In this document: positions 11,057 to 20,950 of the stretch, in pieces
Layout: the number at the start of each line of letters is the position of its first letter
How positions within the stretch are numbered: position 1 is the first letter of the stretch
NCBI GenBank assembly: GCA_004519485.1
Contig: CP038112.1
Span: forward strand, 248,001-312,000
Reading direction: 5' to 3'
DNA: 64,000 bases
DNA from: Nannochloropsis oceanica
Taxonomy: Eukaryota > Sar > Eustigmatophyceae > Eustigmatales > Monodopsidaceae
Notes under the pieces: model-generated
What the model saw: only the letters and a program-made list of their open reading frames with translations
The model's database searches: none
What the model was told of the DNA's origin: nothing
Translations under genes and position numbers: made by a program

Positions 11057-14000
11057 ATGCTCCAATCAGTGGAGGCCTCACGCCTTTCGGTGATCGAGGT
11101 GCTGGACAAACATAAGGTAGATGCGGCCACGGGCTTGAGCTCGGAGGAGGTGGGCGCGCGCATGCGGATCCACGGGGCGAACGAAATGGAGGAAGGGGAG
11201 CAAGAGACCCTCTGCCAAAAATACATGGACCAGCTCAAGGAACCCCTTATCGTCATGTTACTCTGCTCTGCCTTGGTCAGCGCGTTGATGCAGCAGTACG
11301 ATGACGCCTTGTCCATTGCCGCGGCCGTTTTGATCGTCTCCACCGTGGCGTTCATCCAAGAATACCGATCTGAGAAGTCATTGGAAGCACTCAATAAGCT
11401 CGTCCCTCCCAAATGCCACGTTCTGCGCGATGGCCGCGTAGTTAACATCATGGCTCGAGAGCTAGTTCCTGGCGACATTGTCCAGATTGGGATCGGGGAT
11501 CGTGTGCCTGCCGACTGCCGTGTCTTGTCCTGCACGGATTTATTGGTGGATGAATCGAGCTTGACAGGCGAGGCTCTGCCGGCAGAAAAAACAGCCGCCT
11601 TGCTGTTGTTCAACGAATTGGGGAGCACCAAGAATACCTCTAGTTTAAGCGGCAGTGGGAGTGGCTTGTTACTCCCTAATACAGGTGGTACTGCTGCTAA
11701 ACTGGCGACTTCAGCGGGAGCAGTTGGAGCACCTGGCGCCAGCTTGGGAACGAGCATGAGCGGAATAGATTCAAAGCATCTTTCCCTCCAGCAGCAGCAG
11801 CAACAACAGCATCAACAGCAAGAAATTCCGATCGCCGAGCGGACGAACATGATCTTTCTGGGGACTTTGGTGTGCAACGGCCACGGGAAAGCTGTGGTGG
11901 TCGGCACAGGCATGAAGAGTGAATTCGGAAAAACCTTTGAAGAAATGCGAGACATGGAAAATCGGCGCACCCCCCTCCAGGCCAAGATGGATGCATTGGC
12001 GAAGCAGATTTCAATCGTTTCCTTCGGGGTCATCCTAGTCATTGGCCTTCTGGGTCTGGTCCAGGGCAAAGGTCTGTTGAGCATGTTCCAAATAGGGGTT
12101 AGTTTGGCCGTGGCGGCGATACCGGAAGGGTTACCCATTTGCGTGACGGTCACGCTGGCGCTGGGTGTGATGCGGATGGCGAAACGTAATGCGATCATTA
12201 AGAAGCTGCCGTCGGTGGAGGCCCTGGGGTGTGCGACTGTCGTGTGTGTTGACAAGACAGGCACGTTGACCCAGAACCAGATGACCGTCCAGGAGGTGTT
12301 TTGCTTGGGGTTGAAAGGAGGACGAGGGATGGAAGGAGGGGAGGGGGTGAGGTTTACGGGGGTTGGATATGGTGTGAATGGGTGTAGGGTGACATTGAAT
12401 GGCGGGATGCTGGCGCCTCGGTCGGTGACGCCCGTGGTAGCGTTGCTTGAGGCCGGGTGTATGTGTAATAATGCTCACTTGGAGGTAGGAGGAGGAGAGG
12501 GAGGGAGGGAGGGAGGAGGGTTGAATGGTAATAGTTCGTCCAAAAGTGCTGGGGGGAATGGGAATGGAAGAGGAGGAGGAGGAGGAGGAGGAGGAGGAGG
12601 AGGAGGAGGAGGAGGAGGAGGAGGGAGCTGCAGTAATCGGGTGGTGATGAGAGGACAGCCTACGGAAGCAGCTTTGTTGGTGGCTGCGGCGAAATTCGGG
12701 GTGGACGACCCGCGGGGGAATCATGAGAGAGTGTCTGAGATGGCATTCAGCTCCGAGAGAAAGTACATGGAGGTTGTGGTATCTCGGCAGGGTGGGAAAG
12801 AGGGAAAGAGGTGGGGAGGGAGGGAGGAAATTGTTTATGTGAAGGGGATTCTGGAGGTGATATTGCCCAAGTGCCAAACATATGTTGGTAGCAGTGGTGG
12901 GGGGCTGCGGCAGCAGCAGCAGCAGCAGGTTTTGGAGGAGCTGGAGGAGGAGGACCGCATGCTCGTAGTGCAGAAAGCGGCGAACATGGCACGGCAGGGA
13001 CTTAGGGTGCTAGCCGTGGCCTGGGGGGTGGATCGGGAGAAGCTGACATTTGGAGGCTTAATTGGGATGCTTGATCCACCCCGACCGGGGGTGAGGGCTT
13101 CGATCGCCGTGATGCGCCAGAGCAAAATCCGCGTTGCGATGATCACGGGCGATGCCAAGGAAACCGCGGAGAGCATTGCTGCGGAGCTGGGTTTTTATGA
13201 AAAGGGCGTGGATGAAGCGCTTTCGGGACCAGAAATGGAGTACATGAGCGCAGCTCAGCTGGAGAGTGTGATCAAGCGGGTGGCCGTTTTCTATCGGACG
13301 AGCCCAAGGCATAAACTGGCAATAGTGCGGGCGTTGCAGGCAGTGGGGGAGGTGGTGGCTATGACGGGGGATGGGGTAAATGATGCCGCCGCGCTGAAAC
13401 AGAGCGATATAGGCGTAGCGATGGGTCGGAGTGGAACTGACGTGGCGAAGGAGGCAGCCGATATGATCATGGTTGACGATAATTTCAACACAATCACGTA
13501 TGCGGTGGAGGAGGGGAAGTCGATTTTTTATAATATAAAAAATTTCCTGACTTTCCAATTGTCGACCTCCGTGGCGGCTTTGACGATAGTGGCGCTGGCG
13601 ACACTGATGGGGTTGGACTGTCCTTTGAATGCCATGCAGATTCTGTGGATCAACATTATCATGGACGGACCGCCTGCGCAGAGTCTGGGGGTAGAGCCTG
13701 TAGACCCCGTGGTGATGCGGCGACCGCCACGGAGGGCGAATGAAGCGATTTTGGACCGGGCGTTGGGGATTCGGGTGTTAAGTAATGCGGCGTTGATTAC
13801 GGTGGGAACTTTGTATGTGTATTGGAAGGAGATGGGCCATGACGGGATTGTGAGTAAGCGAGATACCACCATGACGTTCACGACATTCGTAGTCTTCGAC
13901 ATGTTCAATGCCTTGTGTTGCCGGCATGCGGAGAAACCTGTTTTCAACCTGCCGTTTTTTTCAAACAAGCCGTTTCTGGTCGCGGTGGGGGGGTCGATGG

Positions 14001-14293
14001 TTGGGCAGTTTTTGGTGATATACTTCCCGCCGCTGCAGGAGGTGTTCCAAACGGAGGCGTTGAGTTTTTGGGATTTGTGCTATATCTCTGCCTTGGCGAG
14101 TTCGTTGTTGCTGCTGGACACGCTGCGGAAGGTTTTCTTCAGACCGCAGCAGCCGACGGGGGGGGAGTATCCTTACAGCCATTTTTCCTTTGCCTTGACC
14201 GATGCCTGGCACAAGCTGGTGGCCAGGATGCAGTGGAGTGGTGGGGCACGCCGGAAGAAGGGGGGGGGGGGGAGGGGCGGTGGGAGGGAGTAG
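11057..14293 (+). CDS. SPCA/PMR1-type Ca2+/Mn2+ P-type ATPase
   Basis: Single-exon gene of 1078 residues. It pumps Ca2+ and Mn2+ into the Golgi or secretory lumen at the cost of ATP. The order is N-terminal cation-ATPase domain, helices M1-M2 (PLIVMLLCSALVSALM; ALSIAAAVLIVSTVAFI) followed by QEYRSEKSLEALNKLVPP, which is the characteristic SPCA sequence, the actuator loop with DESSLTGEALP, M4 with PEGLP, the phosphorylation motif DKTGTLTQNQ near residue 399, MITGDAKET and TGDGVNDAAALKQSD in the hinge, and C-terminal helices with ILWINIIMDGPPAQSLG. All catalytic motifs are intact. It is about 150 residues longer than animal SPCA1 because of a Gly/Ser plus Gln-rich insert in the actuator region (near residues 200-255) and a run of about 18 Gly in the nucleotide-binding domain. 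The ATG context (CAGCCATGC) and the lack of an earlier in-frame Met support this start. Confidence 0.93.
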   Translation: MLQSVEASRLSVIEVLDKHKVDAATGLSSEEVGARMRIHGANEMEEGEQETLCQKYMDQLKEPLIVMLLCSALVSALMQQYDDALSIAAAVLIVSTVAFIQEYRSEKSLEALNKLVPPKCHVLRDGRVVNIMARELVPGDIVQIGIGDRVPADCRVLSCTDLLVDESSLTGEALPAEKTAALLLFNELGSTKNTSSLSGSGSGLLLPNTGGTAAKLATSAGAVGAPGASLGTSMSGIDSKHLSLQQQQQQQHQQQEIPIAERTNMIFLGTLVCNGHGKAVVVGTGMKSEFGKTFEEMRDMENRRTPLQAKMDALAKQISIVSFGVILVIGLLGLVQGKGLLSMFQIGVSLAVAAIPEGLPICVTVTLALGVMRMAKRNAIIKKLPSVEALGCATVVCVDKTGTLTQNQMTVQEVFCLGLKGGRGMEGGEGVRFTGVGYGVNGCRVTLNGGMLAPRSVTPVVALLEAGCMCNNAHLEVGGGEGGREGGGLNGNSSSKSAGGNGNGRGGGGGGGGGGGGGGGGGGSCSNRVVMRGQPTEAALLVAAAKFGVDDPRGNHERVSEMAFSSERKYMEVVVSRQGGKEGKRWGGREEIVYVKGILEVILPKCQTYVGSSGGGLRQQQQQQVLEELEEEDRMLVVQKAANMARQGLRVLAVAWGVDREKLTFGGLIGMLDPPRPGVRASIAVMRQSKIRVAMITGDAKETAESIAAELGFYEKGVDEALSGPEMEYMSAAQLESVIKRVAVFYRTSPRHKLAIVRALQAVGEVVAMTGDGVNDAAALKQSDIGVAMGRSGTDVAKEAADMIMVDDNFNTITYAVEEGKSIFYNIKNFLTFQLSTSVAALTIVALATLMGLDCPLNAMQILWINIIMDGPPAQSLGVEPVDPVVMRRPPRRANEAILDRALGIRVLSNAALITVGTLYVYWKEMGHDGIVSKRDTTMTFTTFVVFDMFNALCCRHAEKPVFNLPFFSNKPFLVAVGGSMVGQFLVIYFPPLQEVFQTEALSFWDLCYISALASSLLLLDTLRKVFFRPQQPTGGEYPYSHFSFALTDAWHKLVARMQWSGGARRKKGGGGRGGGRE
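12568..12624. repeat. GGA microsatellite encoding poly-Gly in the ATPase
   Basis: About 18 near-perfect GGA units, in frame, encode the poly-Gly loop in the nucleotide-binding domain of the Ca/Mn ATPase. Confidence 0.9.
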
Positions 14294-14554
14294 TGGAGCG
14301 GGGACGCTTGGGGTCGGTGGAGGAGGAGGGGGAGGGAGTAATGACAGGAGTGGGTTGGTGATGGGGGGTGAGGAAGAGGAGGCGATGATCGTATAGAGAT
14401 TGTAGTTTGGAAGCAGCGAGGGAGGAAGGCGGGGAGCAAAACAAGGGCTTCAGGAGGAAGGAGGGGATGGTGACTCTGGTACTTGCATGTTTGTTTGTGT
14501 CAGTTTGTGTCAGTTTGTGTGTCTGTGTCTATGTGTCTGTGTCTCATGTGTCTA

Positions 14555-14630
14555 AATATATATATATATATGTGTGTGTGTGTATGTGTGTTGTGTGTGT
14601 GTGTGTGTATGTGTGTTGTGTGTGTGTGCA
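14555..14630. repeat. TA/TG dinucleotide microsatellite
   Basis: A run of TA units passes into several blocks of TG units interrupted by TATG and TTG. Simple sequence repeat in non-coding DNA. Confidence 0.9.
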
Positions 14631-15743
14631 AGAGAGAGATTTCGCATGTTAAAAATGTGTGCGCAAGGATATGCCTGTACCATCAGAGACAAGTGGAGTG
14701 TCCCCCATTCCCTCACATAGATATTTTTAAAATGTAGAACACGAGTACCAGAAATAGAGGAATGCACGAAAAAGCCCAAATCAAGCAAGGGACATAAAAA
14801 GAAAGGGGGCCGAAGCAAAAAATGTTTCCCCATAGCCTTCGGACACATGAAAAGGGAAGGATTACATCCAAAAACGAAACCGAATGCGTAGGATAGGAAG
14901 AACAGAAGAGGGGCAAAGACGAAAAAATCAGGACGCTGCGACGACATGAGAGACAGTGCTTATGCCAGTATCGGTGCCTGATGGTATGAGTTCTTTCTCT
15001 CTTTTCGTTCTTGGTCGTCCTGTGTGGTTTTTTGGTTTTTCTTTCTTGCACGAAGGCTCCAAACAGGCCACCAAGGATACAACTAGTGGCATCACATATC
15101 ATTGTTGCTTACGCACTTAAGCTGTGTGTATGAGTACTCTTCCATTTTCCACCGGTCAGTGAACGTTTGTCCTGGTCATGGCGCCTACCGATATGGGGAT
15201 GAGTTCAAATAGCACACTCTCGAGACTCAAAACTTGTTTCTCTACTTTCTTCACCTTTCCCCACGATAAAAAGTAACACCGTCAATTTTATTCTCTCTGT
15301 CTCTTTTACTCTCATCTCTGTCTGTGTCTCTCGTCATCCCCATCTCTCTCAATCACTCTCCTTCCTGTCTCGGTCTCTGCCTCTGCCTCTGCTCCTCCTC
15401 CTCTTTCCTCCGTCTTCATATTTTACCCACATAAGCTTCAACGTTTATTACCTCTTACAACAAGCAATGAGAAAAGGGGCGAGAGACATGCGCCCCAAAC
15501 ATATATATATATAGTGCATGCAAGATAAGAACAAGCCAAGCCATGGCATGTATTCTACAATATTCAAATCCCTCTCACTAACCTCTTACTCCCTTCTCTT
15601 TCCGATGTCGCTTTGTACCTCATTCCTTAGCTCACTTACAATAATGTTGATGGTGGTGTGCAGCACTTCTTATTGGATGAAAAACAATTTTGCGTTGGGC
15701 CCGGGGATAATTTGCTCTCTTTTCAATGTCATCTATCTCAAAT

Positions 15744-15794
15744 CTGACTCGTTGGCCCCTCTGACTCGTTGGCCCCTCCGACTCGTTGGCCCCT
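15744..15794. repeat. Tandem 17-mer, three copies
   Basis: Three head-to-tail copies of CTGACTCGTTGGCCCCT at 15744, 15761 and 15778; the third has one change (CCGACTC). The unit length is not a multiple of three and no gene overlaps it. Confidence 0.95.
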
Positions 15795-16320
15795 CCCTCT
15801 CATCGGCAACATTACAAAAATGTACTGGACAAACATTACATGTTTTCAAAGCCGATGAACCCCTCCCCCCCCCCCCCCCCTTCCCCCCAACACAAGACAC
15901 ATAAATCAGCAGAACTTTATTCTTGGATGTCGTCGTTGGAAGAGCCCGTTGTTACTGCATCCACCATCAAGATCTAATCGTACAAGACTCAAAATCAAAC
16001 AAACACCATCTTCTTGGATCATAATTCAAAACAAGGGGATAAGGGATAAGTTTTGGTCTGCTTTCCTTCCCTCGCTCACTCTCCTCCTTTCTCCGTCCGG
16101 CCCTTCGTCGTTTAACTGCTTTCATGACTTGCATACAAAGCAGCTTCGTCCATGTCTGTCTTTCCCCTCCTTTCCTCCTCCTCCTCTTCCTCTATCTCTT
16201 CCATTCCTCTTAGGGTTCTTTTTCCCTTTCAGCCTTGGCAAACAACGCTGCTGCTGCTTTCCCCCTCTTCTTCTTTTCTCTGCCTTGTTGTCCCATGGCG
16301 ACAATCAGGCAACTCATTCG

Positions 16321-16553
16321 TCAATCGTCTTGCTCATCATCGCAAGCATCATCATCACCATCATCATCTTCGTCGTCCGAACTGGTCACCAGTGAGTCAA
16401 CTTCCTCCCGCATTCCTTCCCCCCTCCTCCTACGCTCCTTCTCGTTCTCTTTTTCATCATCTTTCAGCAGCTGCAATCGCTGTTGCTGCCCATTGTCTTG
16501 CTGTTGCTGCCGCTGCTGTTGCTGCTGCTGCCGCTGCACCTGAACTTGGCGCA

Positions 16554-16588
<35 letters not shown>

Positions 16589-17139
16589 GCCATCCCTACA
16601 TCTCCCTGCTGCTGTCGGTTGAAGTGCTGATGCGGGTGTTGCTGCAATTCACCGTATGTTGCCACATACACGTCCAGCCTCGCCTTAAGCGCACGATTAT
16701 GGTTGCGGAGGGCTTGGACTTCTCCTTCCAACTGCTCCATCATGTCCCTCTTCCTTTTACGTGACCTTGCTGCGGACTCCCTGTTTTTCAACATGCGCAA
16801 CTCCTTCTTGGTCATCGTGGCTTTCTGTTCCTCCGTGGCCTCAAACTCCACCGAGCAAACGCTGCTGTTGCTGCTCATGTTGTTGCTGTTGTTGCTGGGG
16901 GTGTGGAAGGACAGAAGACTATAACTGTCCATCACGGCGGCAGCAGAAAGGCTGTTCAACCCGCTACTGAAGCTGCTATTAAATTTGTTATGGTTGTTGC
17001 TGCTGTTGCTGTTGCTGACTGCGGCAAAGGAAACAGGAGCAGAAGCAGGGACAGAGGAAGGGGAGGAGGAGGAGGAGGAGGAAAGGAATGAGCCAACTTT
17101 TGGTAGCATTCCTACAAGTGATTCTGTCGACGTGTTGGG

Positions 17140-17181
<42 letters not shown>

Positions 17182-17808
17182 AGAGCCCTTGACCTTGCCG
17201 TTGCTGCTTCTCTTTGTGGAAGCCGCCGCAGTAGGCGCACGGTTAGAAAAATGCGAGGCAGGCCCAGACTGAGAGGCTGGAAAAGGTCCAAATGGAGAAG
17301 AGCCGTAAGAAGGCACAGCAGCAGTAGTGGTAGCAGCAGAAGTGGCAGGGGCAGTGACAGGAACCTCGCGCTTGACGACGATGTACTCGGAAGCAGCAGC
17401 CGCATTGGCTAAAGCTGCGACTGCCTTGCCCTCCTTGACCTCCCGGTTCTTTTGCTCTTGAGACATGCGCATCATTTTTTCCATCCGGGAACGGGGCTTG
17501 TAGGAAGAGGCAGGGTTACAGGAAGAAGACGAGGAGGAGGAAGAGGACGAGTAGCAGGAAGAAGAGGCGGAGGACAAGGAGCTGGAGGAAGGGCTACGGC
17601 TGCCCTCCGACAGAGAATCGTCGTCCGTGCGACAGTCCTTACTGCTGCTGCTGCTGCTGATGCTGTTGTGACTGAAAGAAGGCTTGAGAGGATGGGGGTT
17701 TGCCTGCACTAACGGAAAGGAGGGGCTGGTGGTGCAGGCGCCCCCATTTAGTCCCCCTTTGGATTCTCCTCGAAGATCGGCCGAGGAAGCCGTTACGTGT
17801 GTGGACAT
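16321..17808 (-). CDS. bZIP transcription factor with Gln- and Ser-rich arms
   Basis: Single-exon gene of 495 residues. The basic region near residues 330-350 reads TKKELRMLKNRESAARSR and holds the invariant N-x7-R contact pattern (NRESAARSR). It is followed by a leucine zipper with heptad positions in MMEQLEGEVQALRNHNRALKARL, so it should dimerise and bind ACGT- or CRE-like sites in the nucleus. Flanking arms are low complexity: poly-Ser upstream and poly-Gln after the zipper, with an acidic Asp-rich C-terminus. These look like activation regions but give no target information. The start has a strong context (CCCACCATGTCC). Stramenopile bZIPs are numerous, and I cannot place this one in a subfamily. 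The untranslated upstream side faces the methyltransferase gene across 1.6 kb. Confidence 0.9.
17140..17181. repeat. GCT/AGC microsatellite encoding poly-Ser in bZIP
   Basis: About 13 perfect trinucleotide units encode poly-Ser on the minus strand within the bZIP gene. Confidence 0.9.
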
Positions 17809-19450
17809 GGTGGGAGTCTTGGCTGTGCGTGGAGGGGGAGGGAGAGAGAGGGCCGGGGGGGGAAGGTGAGGGTTAGCCCAAACGTTGCGGTGCGTGATAA
17901 CATGAGTAGATGTTCGCTCTCTCAGGCGAAATAGGGTCTTTCGTGTTTTTCAGGGGTACGATGGTACGCTCCATATGACGGCTAGAATTATCTACTGGCG
18001 CATGTAGTATGAGCTAACGTGCATACACACAAGTACATCCTTTCTAAGCTTAGGCGAGCATGATGATGCTCCCCCGTTTATAAGAGCATTTTGGCGGCCC
18101 TCAGCCACAGCCCACCAAAGGCACGTCACCTAGTCAATGGCTCGCCGTGCGCGTACCTTAGGTATGGCCGTTTACGCCAATGAAGCGGCGCGCTCTTTCT
18201 TGAAAGCTAAGTAGATGTGGGAGGGCGCTACGGCGAGGCCAACGAGCTGGCTATCTGTATACGTGAGAGGGGATACGTGGGTATGAGAGTGAAAGGGTGC
18301 TCAATCATGGCCACAGCCCTTGGAGTATGCGGTCTGACACACTGTTCACGCATGCTCCAGGTCTCGTCCGCGTAAAAGGGAGGCGTTCATGAAGTCACGA
18401 CAAGTCTCGAGCAGGCGGCGGCCACCTCCTGCTCCTCGCGTGCCGTGGCGAGCATCGTGTGCTGGCGGGGCAGAAGGCGCACTGCTAAATCCATGCCAAG
18501 CAAACCAAACAACAAAAATAGGCGTTAGTTCATATCAGACCATAAAGGGGGGTCTGGGGAGGGTCACGGTCGTTTTTGGAGTCACCGTGTGGTTGAGGGG
18601 GGTCATCTGGGTATCACTCTTGTCGGAACAAAATGTGGGTGATGTGGCGTTGGAAAGCTTCGTCATCCGTCCTGGGGTCGGGACGTGTGACGGCACGGAG
18701 GATGACGGCCTGGAGGAGGGTGAGACTATCCACCCACCTATACCTATATTCTTTCCTTTTGAGCCCTCTATGACATATTCATGCGTTGCCTACTGAGTTT
18801 GAGAAGATGGTGTCTATTTGCATGTTGGGCATGGGATGGATGTGGGGCGGTGGGCTTGGCGAATATGATCGCACGAAAAACAGCAGGATTGTACCATGCC
18901 ATTCACCCTCATGAAAAATGACAAATCAAGAACCGAGGCATACAAAAGCAACATACTTTATATTTCATCATCCACATTATGTCGCAATTTTGCTGAGGTC
19001 ACCTGGAGACCAATGAGTGATTGGAAGATGAAGATCTTGCTTCATCATCATTTTTAAAATCAATGGTTCTATTTGGTAAGGCCCAAAGATTGCTTTACAT
19101 CCAGTCATTCTGAAAACCAGACACACGCGGGTGGGATGGACACAGACAGACGGCATGCGGCAATATTAGCGGTACGCAGGGGTAAAACAATCAATGAAAG
19201 TCAATCTTGTGACTAGCAGGAGGAAAAATGCGCCCTCGGACAAGAAAGGTTTTTCATTTCCTTCGATTCCTAGCAGTTTCCGCTGGCCTTCTTGATTATC
19301 ATTCACTGTGCGCATGAGGTCGTATGATTTATTCAAAGTAAATTAGCCAGTACCACACAACAGAATACGGTGCAGCGGCTCCTAACAGCAAGCTCTGTCC
19401 GCCCCTTGTCAGAAATCTCCCCCTGCTCTTTCCAGTACAACGCCTGAGTC
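17809..19450. promoter_or_regulatory. Divergent intergenic region, bZIP / methyltransferase
   Basis: A 1.64-kb spacer, long for this window. It should hold promoters for two divergent genes. A 135-codon open frame at 18389-18796 (+) has no recognisable domain and no biased composition, and I do not call it a gene. No convincing tRNA, snRNA or repeat was seen. Confidence 0.45.
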
Positions 19451-20632
19451 ATGTCCTGCTCCTATCCACTTCACCCATTTCTACGCGTGGCCATTGTCGC
19501 AGCCTTCGTCATCTCATCCACACAAGCCTTTCTCTCGTCCACTAAGCCAAAGGTGTCTTCTACGTTGCGCACAACTTCGCGACTGGCCTCCACATCGTCC
19601 ACCACCTCGTCCACCACCTCGCCTCCTTCCCCTCCTCAATCGGAGACTCTCGCCCTCACCGCATTCGCAGACGCGAACCAGCAGCGTAATGAGCTGAAGG
19701 TCGCCTTGTTTCGGAGCCTGGGACAGCAGCCACCAAGCACCAGTTCATTTGGTGATGACGACGAGGGTCTTGACCGAGTCCTGGTTTGCCCCTTAACCCT
19801 GAAGCCCGTGCGCCGCGTCGTCCGTCTAGCGGGCCCTTTTGGGCAGATCGCGAACATGGTTAGCTCGTCTGGAACCAAATACCCTGCGAATGATATATAC
19901 ATTGATTTGGTCCCACAAGATGAACGGAATCAGATTCCTTTCTTCTCCCCCACTGCTATGGTCACCCAAGAGCTGTTTCGTTCCCCGCTCACGTCCTTCT
20001 TGTACGAACGTGGATGGAGGGATAATTTCAAGACTGCGGGGTTCCCAGGGATTGACACAGAGTTTATCGACCTGGAGAAATTCATGTCTCCGCTCTTGCT
20101 ATCTCCTGCGACCGTTGAGGCACCTCGCCAACCGCAGCAGCAGCAGCAGAAGATAAGGATGACAAGCACGACGATCGTGGACTTGAGCTGTGGGAGTGGA
20201 TTGATGGCCCGTCGGTTGGTTCGTTCCAAGAAATGGGACAGAGTGATTGCCGCGGATTTCAGTGAGAGTATGCTGCGAGAAACACGGCGCCGATTCGTGG
20301 AGGAGAAGTTGGCAGTACCGGAGCTAGTGCGTGTTGATGCATCGAGGCTCCCATTTCAGACTGACAGTGTGGATGGGATCCATGCGGGAGCGGCGTTGCA
20401 CTGTTGGCCTAGGCTGGAGGAAAGCTTGAGGGAGTGCTTTCGGGTGTTGAAGCCGGGTGGGAGGATGTACGCGTCGACGTTTGAGGTCAACGAGAGGTTG
20501 CGGAGCAATACGTTTCGGTTTTTCCAGTTGGAAGAGCTGAGAAAGTTGTTTGTCATGAGTGGGTTTGGAGAGGTGGAAGTGCGGAGGGAGGGGACTGCTT
20601 GTTTGATTGTCAAGGCTGTAAAGAAGGGGTAG
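19451..20632 (+). CDS. Plastid SAM-dependent methyltransferase (At1g78140/At2g41040-like)
   Basis: Single-exon gene of 393 residues. The N-terminus is a hydrophobic signal (VAIVAAFVISSTQA) followed directly by FLSS and a Ser/Thr/Lys-rich stretch. This fits the bipartite ASAFAP-type leader that carries proteins into the complex plastid of heterokont algae. The body matches the plant uncharacterised chloroplast methyltransferases: LVCPLTLKPVRR in place of the usual Cys-rich head, ELFRSPLTSFLYERGWRDNF, then the class I methyltransferase fold with motif I VDLSCGSGLMARRLV (near residue 235), acidic AADFSESML, VDASRLPF and LHCWPRLEESLRECFRVLKPGG. The substrate is unknown; plant relatives are associated with plastoglobules or plastids. 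A short Gln tract precedes motif I. The gene is convergent with the coiled-coil gene to its right. Confidence 0.85.
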   Translation: MSCSYPLHPFLRVAIVAAFVISSTQAFLSSTKPKVSSTLRTTSRLASTSSTTSSTTSPPSPPQSETLALTAFADANQQRNELKVALFRSLGQQPPSTSSFGDDDEGLDRVLVCPLTLKPVRRVVRLAGPFGQIANMVSSSGTKYPANDIYIDLVPQDERNQIPFFSPTAMVTQELFRSPLTSFLYERGWRDNFKTAGFPGIDTEFIDLEKFMSPLLLSPATVEAPRQPQQQQQKIRMTSTTIVDLSCGSGLMARRLVRSKKWDRVIAADFSESMLRETRRRFVEEKLAVPELVRVDASRLPFQTDSVDGIHAGAALHCWPRLEESLRECFRVLKPGGRMYASTFEVNERLRSNTFRFFQLEELRKLFVMSGFGEVEVRREGTACLIVKAVKKG

Positions 20633-20950
20633 CATAAGATGTACGGAGAAGGAGCAGCACAAAGAGAAGTGACGAATATAGGTGGGATAATGTAAACAGG
20701 CACTAACACGCGCGCGTCCGATTCTCCCCTCTAGCCATTACTCACCCTAGTGCTTTCTTGCAGGAGAAGATATACAGTGGAGTCTCCAAATTGTTTAAAA
20801 GAACTAGTGAAGCACATGGGCACATTTCTCAAGATACTTTGCTATGTTACCTTTGGCACTCGTCACACGAAGAGATCAATTTGTCGACAGCCACCATCGC
20901 AAAATCATTACCTTTGATTCCCTCCCTTCCTCCTTCGTTTTCTCTCAATT
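20633..20950. other. Intergenic, convergent 3' ends
   Basis: A 318-bp spacer between the methyltransferase stop and the coiled-coil gene stop. Nothing recognisable beyond 3' untranslated sequence. Confidence 0.5.

Larger units (their letters stand above)
14294..16320. other. Long convergent intergenic region with microsatellites
   Basis: About 2 kb between the stops of the ATPase and the bZIP gene. It holds a TA/TG microsatellite (about 14555-14630), CT-rich runs (15290-15410), a short TA run (15502-15513), a triplicated 17-mer (15744-15794) and a C tract (about 15867-15883). No open frame here resembles a protein. I see no RNA gene. Confidence 0.6.

Noticed and set aside
14407-14740. Plus-strand frames with Val/Cys/Tyr runs
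   Set aside because: They are translations of the TG/TA microsatellite.
15518-15904. 128-codon plus-strand frame
   Set aside because: It runs through the 17-mer tandem repeat and the C tract and shows no protein-like pattern.
18389-18796. 135-codon plus-strand frame
   Set aside because: No domain, no signal, no neighbour context; could be chance in a G/C-rich spacer. RNA evidence would be needed.
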